Shown here: positions 56,842-64,000 of the stretch, piece by piece
Position numbering within the stretch: the first letter of the stretch is position 1
Layout: each line of letters begins with the position of its first letter
Notes under the pieces: generated by a model
Databases searched by the model: none
Seen by the model: only the letters and a program-made list of their open reading frames with translations
Told to the model about the DNA's origin: nothing
Translations under genes and position numbers: made by a program
From: an unicellular cyanobacterium SU2
GTDB lineage: Bacteria; Cyanobacteriota; Cyanobacteriia; Cyanobacteriales; Microcystaceae
Direction of reading: 5' to 3'
Assembly: GCA_002110465.1 (NCBI GenBank)
Contig: NEED01000008.1
Span: 1-64,000, forward strand
Length of the DNA: 64,000 nucleotides

Positions 56842-59800
56842 TTAGATTGTAACACCTTCTAATTCTTCATCAGTTAACTCATATAAACCCCTTAATTTTT
56901 CTAAGGTATCTTCATCTGCATCCCAAAAACCGCGACCATTGGCTTCGATCATTCGTCCGACAATATTACGGAATGCTTCAGGGTTGGCTTGGCGTAGTTT
57001 TTCAGCCATTTCTGGGTCTAACGCATAGGTTTGTGCAGCTTGATCATAAACCCAACTATCAGTGAAATCTGTGGTTCCTCCCCATCCGATTAAAGCAGTC
57101 ATTCTTTGGGATATTTCATAAGCACCGCCGGACCCTTGGTTAGCCATGGAATTTGCCCATTTGGGATTTAATAATTTGGTGCGATATTCTAACCGTAATA
57201 AGTCTTCTAATTTACGGGGGTTGGTATCTTGAGAAAAGCTTTCGACGAAACTAGCTGTGACTTTTTTTCCACTTTGTTTTTCTGCGGCTAATTTAAGTCC
57301 TCCCGTATTACCATAGTATTCTTGAATATCCGTTAAACCGTATTCGACTGAGTCAATTTCTTGAACAATGCGATCGCTGGTTTTTAATAATTGATTCAAC
57401 ACTTCTGGACGCGCTTGTCCCTTATCTTTCCGTCCATAACTAAAGACATTTCGTTTTTCCCAAGTATTGGCTAATTCGTCTTTCGAGTCCCAATTTCCAT
57501 CGACTACTTGATCATTAACTAAAGATCCAAAATCTCCTGCAGGATTAGAAAATAATCGCGCGGAAGCATTATCAATTCCTTGAGTTTTTAATTGTAAATA
57601 ATGCTTACGGATAAAGTTTTTGTCTTCGGGTTCATCTGCTTCGGCCGCCCGTTGAAATAAATCGTCTAATAGTTCAATAATATTGACAAAGGTATCTCGA
57701 AAAATTCCTGATAAATTAGCTAAAACATCAATGCGAGGGTGTTCTAGTTCTTCTAAGGGTTTTAACTCATAACGGACTACTCGTCCTGTCCCTTCTTTGA
57801 TAGGTTCGGCCCCCACTAATTCTAAGAGAATTCCTAATGATTCCCCTTTGGTTTTAATTGCATCTAACCCCCAAAGTAACACGGCAATGGTTTCCGGATA
57901 TTTTCCTTGTTCTTCTACATTTTGTTGGATGGTTTTCTTGGCAATTTCTCGACCTCTTTCATAGGCAGCCGGAGAGGGCATTCGATAGGGATCTAAGGCA
58001 TGAATATTGCGTCCTGTGGGTAATACTCCTGTGCCATCCCTGAGTAAATCTCCTCCAGGGGCAGGGGGAATATATTCCCCATTTAACCCCCGTAATAAGT
58101 TAGTTAATTCTTCTGGGGTTTGTTTGAGTAATTCTCGAATATTTATGGCTTCTTGGATAGTTTCTGAACGTCCATTAGCCGATTCTAAAACATATTGTAA
58201 CTCAGGAGATTCTGAGGCGATCGCTCGTCTTTCTTTTTCTAATAACCTATCACCAAAATACGCTTCTAAATAAGAGTCTAATTGTTCCTCATTGGGAACT
58301 TCTCCTAAGGTATGTAACCCTGAAGAAAATAGTCTTTGTTCAACCACCTGTAAGTATTCATAAACCTTGAGAAAGTAATCATTTAAGGCGTGTTTACTGA
58401 ACAAACGAGCATTTTCAACTGTAAACTCAATCCCTAATTTTTCCCCTTCTTCAAATTTACAATCAGAGCCTAAACCAGCATCAACAATCTTTTGACAAAT
58501 GCCTTCTTTTAACACCTCATTTTTAACGGGATCTTCTCGATATTCTGCGATTAAATCCCGTAACGCCATCAACTCTTTATACAACCCTGCGCGTCCGTAT
58601 GGAGGAACATTATGGGAAATTAAAACCCCGTATCCCCGACGTTTAGCTAAGATAGATTCTGAAGGATTATTCGCTGCATAAATATATAAATTTGGGATAT
58701 CTCCTAACAAAATATCTGACCAAGAATACCCTGTATTTCCTAATGGCGAACCTGGTAACCATTCTACGGTTCCGTGCATTCCAAAATGAACCACAGCATC
58801 GGCTTTAAACTCATTTTGTAGCCATTTGTAAAAAGCAACATATTGGGGATGGGGAGTTAAATCTTTTTCAAACATTAACCGCATCGGATCACCAGAAATT
58901 CCTAAAGGAGGTTGCACACCGATCCAAATATTTCCTAATTTAATTCCCCCAATTTGAAACTCATCTCCATAGGTTTTAATTCCAGTTTCTGTTAATGATT
59001 TCCATTGCTTTTCAATACGAGTGGTTAACAAATACCCTAACCATTTTTCCAGTTTTCTAACATTAACAGTTGCCCCCCCGTTATGATGTTGTTCTGTTTC
59101 TTTAGGAGAGATAATAGCTTCGTCTGCTTCTCTTACCTGATTAATCAAAGCTTCTCCATCTTCTGGCAAATCTCCTACTGTATATCCTTTATTTTCTAAC
59201 TCTTGAAGAAATTTTAATAAACTGCGAGGAACATTTAATAAAGCTGCTGTTCCGGTTGCGCCGTATCCTGGGGGAAAACCATACAAAATCACTGCAATTT
59301 TTCTATTTTTAGGAGGAGTTTGTCTTAATTTAATCCAACTTTTAACCCTACCTGTTAAACGTTTTACCCTCTCAGGAATTAAATAAATATCGTTACCGAC
59401 TAATCCCCCTAAAGCAACGGTATCAATTGCCCCATCTAATTCAGGAAGTGAATATAAAACCACACTTTGCAAACCGCCAATTCCTTGTCTTGTCCAAGAA
59501 TAAATATCTTGAATTAATAAAGGTGCAGCAATTAGATAAGGGATATTTTTAGCCGTTAAAATTCGTTTGGCAACCTCTACTTGTCTTCCTGCTTCCATTG
59601 AACCCGCAGGTCCTCCCACTAAAGGAAAGCCAATGGTAGAAACAATGCTATCCACTTCAATTGCTTCTTTAGACAACGATTTAATTTCAATATTTCCTAA
59701 ATGTCTTTGTTGGGTTTCGTAGGTAGTTGTCAACCAATCTCTAACGACGACATGACCTTCCACGCCATTAATGAAAATAGGAACAGGAATTAATCCTTCT

Positions 59801-60579
59801 GCTTCAAAATATCGAACTAATTGAGCAATATAAGGTTGTTTCGTAATAACGTGCTTACGATATAAAAGAATTCCCACTAAGGGTAAAGATTTATTATAAA
59901 AATGAGTAGTTTTATACCAGTTTAAATAGTCTTGTGGGGAGGTAAAATAACCCTCATATTCAGGGTGGAGTAACCCCATATTTGGGATCTCGATAGGTTC
60001 TGGAATTTCTCCGACCTCTAATCCTAAATATTTTTGGGCAATTGTCCAACACATGGCAGCAAAATTTTCTGTTCCCCCTGCGTTCCAATAGCCATAAATA
60101 ATTAACCAGTTGCGTAAATCTTGGACTTTTTTAGCAGGAATAAATTTAAGAAGTTTTGGACCTGTTTTCAAGAAACTTAAATACCCTGCTAGTTTATCTT
60201 CTTCTTTACCACTAGAAAACTTACTGAGGATAAATTTAATAGGTTTGGGCATTCCTTTGGGTTTATCCCCAATCACAAACTTACCTAATTGGGTCAAACT
60301 CATTAACTCTAAAGCTGACTCAAAAACGAGGCGAATCGGAATATTTTGTGTGCGTTCTCGTAACCAAATGACTTGGTCATAGTCAAAGATTAAACTAGCA
60401 AAGAAAACATCAGCATTTTTCAGAGCATTTTCGATAGTTTCGGGGTCAGTATTTAAAGAGCGATCGCTAAAAACTTCTACCACTAATTCTTGACAATGAG
60501 AAGTGGCTAATTGTGCCGCTTGACGGTATAAGTCTGTGTTGAAAGATTCAAAACCAGTAATCACAACAATGCGCTTCAT
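56842..60579 (-). CDS. chlH: ChlH/CobN-type chelatase large subunit (short form)
   Basis: A 1245-residue member of the BchH/ChlH/CobN family, which holds the tetrapyrrole while a metal is inserted. It starts MKRIVVITGFESFNTDLYRQ, and contains FDYDQVIWLRERTQNIPIRLV, AALLNVPRSL, VVHFGMHGTVEWLPGS and the C-terminal EANGRGFWDADEDTLEKLRG. It lacks the N-terminal block (MFTNVKST-type) that I associate with the main cyanobacterial ChlH of about 1330 residues, so it belongs to the second paralogue. Mg-chelatase and cobaltochelatase roles are both possible. The ATG at 60579 is chosen over the upstream TTG. The chlI and chlD partners are absent. Confidence 0.85.
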   Translation of the reverse strand: MKRIVVITGFESFNTDLYRQAAQLATSHCQELVVEVFSDRSLNTDPETIENALKNADVFFASLIFDYDQVIWLRERTQNIPIRLVFESALELMSLTQLGKFVIGDKPKGMPKPIKFILSKFSSGKEEDKLAGYLSFLKTGPKLLKFIPAKKVQDLRNWLIIYGYWNAGGTENFAAMCWTIAQKYLGLEVGEIPEPIEIPNMGLLHPEYEGYFTSPQDYLNWYKTTHFYNKSLPLVGILLYRKHVITKQPYIAQLVRYFEAEGLIPVPIFINGVEGHVVVRDWLTTTYETQQRHLGNIEIKSLSKEAIEVDSIVSTIGFPLVGGPAGSMEAGRQVEVAKRILTAKNIPYLIAAPLLIQDIYSWTRQGIGGLQSVVLYSLPELDGAIDTVALGGLVGNDIYLIPERVKRLTGRVKSWIKLRQTPPKNRKIAVILYGFPPGYGATGTAALLNVPRSLLKFLQELENKGYTVGDLPEDGEALINQVREADEAIISPKETEQHHNGGATVNVRKLEKWLGYLLTTRIEKQWKSLTETGIKTYGDEFQIGGIKLGNIWIGVQPPLGISGDPMRLMFEKDLTPHPQYVAFYKWLQNEFKADAVVHFGMHGTVEWLPGSPLGNTGYSWSDILLGDIPNLYIYAANNPSESILAKRRGYGVLISHNVPPYGRAGLYKELMALRDLIAEYREDPVKNEVLKEGICQKIVDAGLGSDCKFEEGEKLGIEFTVENARLFSKHALNDYFLKVYEYLQVVEQRLFSSGLHTLGEVPNEEQLDSYLEAYFGDRLLEKERRAIASESPELQYVLESANGRSETIQEAINIRELLKQTPEELTNLLRGLNGEYIPPAPGGDLLRDGTGVLPTGRNIHALDPYRMPSPAAYERGREIAKKTIQQNVEEQGKYPETIAVLLWGLDAIKTKGESLGILLELVGAEPIKEGTGRVVRYELKPLEELEHPRIDVLANLSGIFRDTFVNIIELLDDLFQRAAEADEPEDKNFIRKHYLQLKTQGIDNASARLFSNPAGDFGSLVNDQVVDGNWDSKDELANTWEKRNVFSYGRKDKGQARPEVLNQLLKTSDRIVQEIDSVEYGLTDIQEYYGNTGGLKLAAEKQSGKKVTASFVESFSQDTNPRKLEDLLRLEYRTKLLNPKWANSMANQGSGGAYEISQRMTALIGWGGTTDFTDSWVYDQAAQTYALDPEMAEKLRQANPEAFRNIVGRMIEANGRGFWDADEDTLEKLRGLYELTDEELEGVTI

Positions 60580-60635
60580 GACCAACCCCGTAAAGTTTTG
60601 TTACGTCTCTTACTTCATTATAAGCTGTTGTGTAT

Positions 60636-61241
60636 TTAGAAAATCTCCCTTAAATCTAAAATAAATCCAGGTAAGACATCTTGCCCTGATAAAGTTTGAG
60701 GATTATTTAAAATCTCTACTTGTTGCCCAAATCGATATATTTCGACTGTTTTGGCTAATGGTTCGATTAACCAACCTAGTTGCACTCCGTTATCTAAATA
60801 CTCTTGCATCTTTGCCTGTAAGTCTTCATATCGCTGGTTCGTCAAATCGCTAGGACTAACTAACTCGATCACAAAATCAGGAACTAGAGGAGGAAAACCT
60901 CGTTTTTCTTGAGAGGTTAAACTATCCCAACGTTCTAGTCTAATCCAACTGACATCGGGACTTCTTCTAGCACCATTAGGTAAAATAAACACGGTAGAAG
61001 AATCAAAAGCTTTTCCTAATCTCGTCTGACGATTCCAAATTCCCAGGTCGATATATAAATTAAAGTTTTTTTCTCCAGCTTCTCCACCAGTGGGACTCAT
61101 GACAATTAATTCTCCAGTCTTACTTAACTCTAATCGAGCAAGTTGTTCGATGTTTGCTAGTTGCTCGAATTGTTCTGGAGTTACCCTGAATCCTTTAGGA
61201 ATAGAAAGCGACATAGGCACACTTTCGGTGAATGCTTCCAT
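60636..61241 (-). CDS. Uma2 (DUF820) family endonuclease-like protein
   Basis: A 201-residue protein of the Uma2 family, PD-(D/E)xK-like nucleases that are expanded in cyanobacteria with no proven role. Typical segments are FRVTPEQFEQLANIE near the start, LIVMSPTGGEAGEKN, the nuclease-core Asp in RSPDVSWI, and VPDFVIELVSPSD with the E-x-S pair. The ATG at 61241 begins a family-like N-terminus; upstream codons are unsupported. Stands alone between the chelatase gene and the ABC importer. Confidence 0.85.
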   Translation of the reverse strand: MEAFTESVPMSLSIPKGFRVTPEQFEQLANIEQLARLELSKTGELIVMSPTGGEAGEKNFNLYIDLGIWNRQTRLGKAFDSSTVFILPNGARRSPDVSWIRLERWDSLTSQEKRGFPPLVPDFVIELVSPSDLTNQRYEDLQAKMQEYLDNGVQLGWLIEPLAKTVEIYRFGQQVEILNNPQTLSGQDVLPGFILDLREIF

Positions 61242-61498
61242 TTTTCTTTTTTTTAACAAATGCCTTTGAATGATTATAGCGTTTCCCAGAATTATGAGAT
61301 GCAAAGCCAAGGAAAAGCTAATGGAGTGCGAAGCAGATTAGTTGAGTTTATAACCCATTAGATTCAAGATTCGAGTTATAATGTCGGCGTTTGATGTGCT
61401 AAATTGAGAGGCTAAAATCAACGGTTTAGATAAAGATGTAGACCGTTCAAAGAGTCGATAACCAGTAGTTAAAAGTCCTTCTGAGCAACTAATTGTCT

Positions 61499-62632
61499 AT
61501 GGCTAATGTAACTTTTGAACAAGTGACAAAACGATTTGGAAATTATGTCGCTGTTAATAATTTGAATCTGGATATCAAAGATGGTGAATTTCTGGTCTTT
61601 GTGGGGCCGTCAGGGTGTGGAAAAACTACGTCTTTAAGGCTATTAGCGGGATTAGAATCGATTACCCAAGGACAAATTTGTATTGGCGATCGCCGAGTAA
61701 ACGAATTGTCCCCCAAAGATCGAGATATTGCGATGGTGTTTCAATCTTACGCCCTTTATCCTCACATGAGTGTCTACGATAATATGGCGTTTAGTTTACA
61801 ACTGCAAGGAAAATCTCAGACAGAAATTAAACAGCGTGTCCACAGTGCCACTCAACAGTTAGGAATTGAAAAATTACTCCATCGTAAACCCAAAGAATTA
61901 TCAGGGGGTCAACGGCAACGGGTAGCAGTCGGAAGGGCAATTGTCCGAGAACCCGCCGTATTTTTGATGGATGAACCCTTATCTAATTTAGATGCAAAAT
62001 TGCGGGTACAAGCGAGGAAAGAGATTAGTAAACTTCACGCTAGTCTGAAAACTACCTTTATTTATGTTACCCACGACCAAGTAGAAGCAATGACCATGGG
62101 CGATCGCATTGCGGTGATGAAGGATGGCATTTTGCAACAAGCAGACACCCCAAGCAATTTGTACAACAATCCAACGAATATGTTTGTCGCGGGATTTATT
62201 GGCAGTCCAGCGATGAATTTTTTCGCCGTAGAAAGGATCGAAGAGGAAGGAAAACCCTATTTAAAATGGGGAAAGGAATTAATTGATCTCAAACAATATC
62301 TGCCTCAGTTTCTCGTTGATACAGGGGATCATCCGGTCACTCTTGGCATTCGTCCTGAAAATATTTATCATCCCCAATACCTTCCCCCAAACATTAAAGG
62401 GTTCAAAATTCGAGCAGTGGTTAATCTCATTGAAATGATGGGGAGTGAACTGGTGGTGTATCTTGAAACCCAAGACGGTGTAGAATTTGTTGCCCGTCTT
62501 GATCCTCGTACTAAGGTCAGGCGAGGGGAACCCCTTGATTTATTATTTGATAGCCAACGGATTTATCTGTTTGATCAAAACCAGCAAACCATTCAAGTTG
62601 TGTTTGATGAAAAATTTGAAAAAACTCTCTAA
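61499..62632 (+). CDS. sugar-type ABC transporter ATPase (UgpC/MalK family)
   Basis: Cytosolic ATPase of a carbohydrate or compatible-solute importer. The 377 residues have Walker A GPSGCGKTT (36-44), the signature LSGGQRQRVAVGRA, Walker B AVFLMDEPLSNLDAKLR, the switch His in THDQVEAM, and the MalK-type regulatory C-terminal domain (about 240-377). The ATG at 61499 is used. It overlaps the binding-protein gene by 26 bp. GgtA of the glucosylglycerol/sucrose system in Synechocystis is a plausible relative. Confidence 0.88.
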   Translation: MANVTFEQVTKRFGNYVAVNNLNLDIKDGEFLVFVGPSGCGKTTSLRLLAGLESITQGQICIGDRRVNELSPKDRDIAMVFQSYALYPHMSVYDNMAFSLQLQGKSQTEIKQRVHSATQQLGIEKLLHRKPKELSGGQRQRVAVGRAIVREPAVFLMDEPLSNLDAKLRVQARKEISKLHASLKTTFIYVTHDQVEAMTMGDRIAVMKDGILQQADTPSNLYNNPTNMFVAGFIGSPAMNFFAVERIEEEGKPYLKWGKELIDLKQYLPQFLVDTGDHPVTLGIRPENIYHPQYLPPNIKGFKIRAVVNLIEMMGSELVVYLETQDGVEFVARLDPRTKVRRGEPLDLLFDSQRIYLFDQNQQTIQVVFDEKFEKTL

Positions 62633-63914
62633 ACTTCGTCTATTTTCTACTCTATTGATTAGTTTGTCTCTATTAGTGGGTTGTCAGCCCCCCGAAACAT
62701 CCAATGAATCTACCAATAATAATCCAACCAACGAAAAACAAGTGACTATCCTCGGTGTAATTATTGGGGAACAACAAGAAAAACTAGAACAAGCCTTAGC
62801 CCCCTTTACCGAAGAAACGGGCATTGAAGTGGTTTATGAAGGGACAGACACCTTTGCTACCACCTTACCCATTCGAGTTGATTCAGGAAACCCGCCAGAC
62901 ATCGCCATGTTTCCTCAACCAGGGTTGATGGCAGATTTTGCCAGGGAAGGAAAATTGATTCCCCTAACGGAGTTTATGACCCCGGAAGAATTACAAGACG
63001 CTTATCGTGAGATTTGGCTCGATTTAGGGAGTGTTGACGGTCAACCTTATGGCATTTGGTATCGTACGTCGGTCAAAAGTTTAGTCTGGTATAACCCAAA
63101 AGCCTTTGAGAAAAACGGCTACGAAGTTCCCAAAACTTGGGAGGAAATGATCGCCTTAAGCGATCGCATCGTAGCGCAAGGCCAAACCCCGTGGTGTATT
63201 GGGATCGAAAGCGGAAATGCCACCGGATGGGTGGGAACCGACTGGGTGGAAGATATCATGCTACGAACCGTAGGGGGAGAAACCTATGATCAATGGATTA
63301 CCCACCAAATTCCCTTTACCGATGATTCGGTGAAAAATGCCTTTGAAACCTTTGGTAAAATTGCCCGCAACAAAGACTACGTTTATGGGGGCATTGTGGG
63401 CGTTCTTAGTATCCCCTTTGGCGATTCGATTCAAGGGTTATTTGGGAATGATCCTGATTGTTATCTCCACCGTCAAGCTACCTTTATCGCCTCTTTTCTT
63501 CCCCAAGACATTAATACCGCAGAAGATGTGGCTATTTTTCCCTTACCTCCTATTAACCCAAACCAAGGTTTACCGATTCTGGTTGGTGGGGATCTGTTTA
63601 CTATGTTTAATGACACTCCCGAAGCACGTCAGTTAATGGAATATCTTGCGAGTAAAGTCCCCCACGAAATTGCAGTGGGTTTAGGGGGACATATTTCTCC
63701 CCGAAAGAATATTGCCCTTGATCTTTATCCAGATAAATTGATGAAACAACAGGCAGAAATTTTAACGAATGCAGAGGTAATTCGCTTTGATGGATCTGAT
63801 ATGATGCCTGGTGCTGTAGGAACAGGGACATTTTGGTCAGGAATAGCCAATTATATCGGGGGAACCGATGTTGATGTCGTCCTACAAAATATTGACGATA
63901 GTTGGCCAGATTAA
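62607..63914 (+). CDS. solute-binding lipoprotein of an ABC importer (family 1)
   Basis: A 435-residue lipoprotein that delivers substrate to the importer. The signal peptide ends in the lipobox LLVGC with Cys26, followed by a Ser/Asn/Thr-rich linker. The family-1 binding fold covers about 45-430, with GVIIGEQQEKLEQALAPF, PDIAMFPQPGLMADF, the GWVGTDWVEDIMLRT segment and VALF-like hinge strands. The last resembles alpha-glucoside binding proteins (AglE/GgtB), so glucosylglycerol, trehalose or sucrose are likely substrates by family. The true start is the ATG at 62607, since upstream codons lie inside the ATPase gene. Permease genes are expected beyond the window. Confidence 0.85.
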   Translation: MKNLKKLSKLRLFSTLLISLSLLVGCQPPETSNESTNNNPTNEKQVTILGVIIGEQQEKLEQALAPFTEETGIEVVYEGTDTFATTLPIRVDSGNPPDIAMFPQPGLMADFAREGKLIPLTEFMTPEELQDAYREIWLDLGSVDGQPYGIWYRTSVKSLVWYNPKAFEKNGYEVPKTWEEMIALSDRIVAQGQTPWCIGIESGNATGWVGTDWVEDIMLRTVGGETYDQWITHQIPFTDDSVKNAFETFGKIARNKDYVYGGIVGVLSIPFGDSIQGLFGNDPDCYLHRQATFIASFLPQDINTAEDVAIFPLPPINPNQGLPILVGGDLFTMFNDTPEARQLMEYLASKVPHEIAVGLGGHISPRKNIALDLYPDKLMKQQAEILTNAEVIRFDGSDMMPGAVGTGTFWSGIANYIGGTDVDVVLQNIDDSWPD

Positions 63915-64000
63915 TTTTTTTACTGTTGTCAAGATTAAGTGTTGTTCATCTTTTCCAAGTTCGTAGTGAGGACTTTAGTCCTATCATTTACTTAAAACTC

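Overview
The window is cyanobacterial chromosome. Direct evidence is photosystem I genes psaF-psaJ, the NDH-1 subunit gene ndhO, a chlorophyll-type chelatase large subunit, a Tic20/Ycf60 homologue, solanesyl diphosphate synthase and many copies of the HIP1 octamer GCGATCGC. Low GC, PEP-CTERM and DUF2811 proteins and decayed xisH/xisI genes suggest a unicellular Cyanothece/Crocosphaera-like organism; that genus-level guess is inference. Most genes are housekeeping genes in short operons on both strands.

Layout. 1-7.1 kb: a DUF29 protein, ndhO-mdh, a phased cluster of DnaA-box-like sites, a DUF2811 protein, ridA, the chaperone pair grpE-dnaK1, and solanesyl diphosphate synthase. 7.7-12.5 kb: a tiny membrane protein, murI-amiC for the cell wall, and a CPA2 Na+/H+ antiporter. 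12.6-15.4 kb: broken xisH-xisI, arogenate dehydrogenase (tyrA) with a Cys-rich membrane partner, and an AT-rich phosphoribosyltransferase-like gene of unknown role. 15.5-22.3 kb: lpdA, a tandemly duplicated RTX repeat protein, and an mgtE/WD40 operon. 22.4-24.7 kb: a dead IS1-family element beside aroQ, a 45-residue protein, and a 111-bp MITE-like element with an 8-bp target duplication beside rpsF.

24.9-39.2 kb holds a fumarylacetoacetase-family enzyme, tic20, a GIY-YIG-like protein, an Old Yellow Enzyme, DUF2237, ilvH, an MscS channel, two tandem mgtE genes (three mgtE paralogues in all), fabZ, mtnA, a PEP-CTERM protein and rplY-purA. 39.3-45.2 kb holds a truncated ORF, a small glutaredoxin-like protein and a 1560-residue polytopic membrane protein. 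45.5-53.5 kb is a complete chemotaxis-type operon (cheY-cheW-MCP-hybrid cheA-PATAN/REC regulator) of the kind that controls type IV pilus motility. 53.8-64 kb holds tsaD, psaF-psaJ, tilS, a short-form ChlH/CobN-like chelatase subunit, a Uma2 nuclease-like protein, and the start of a sugar or compatible-solute ABC importer.

I found no CRISPR array, prophage, rRNA or convincing tRNA. No clear new defence or biosynthetic system is present. The best leads are the phased DnaA-box array, the MITE with perfect target duplication, the mgtE-WD40 coupling, the PRTase-like orphan, the giant membrane protein and several unannotated small proteins.
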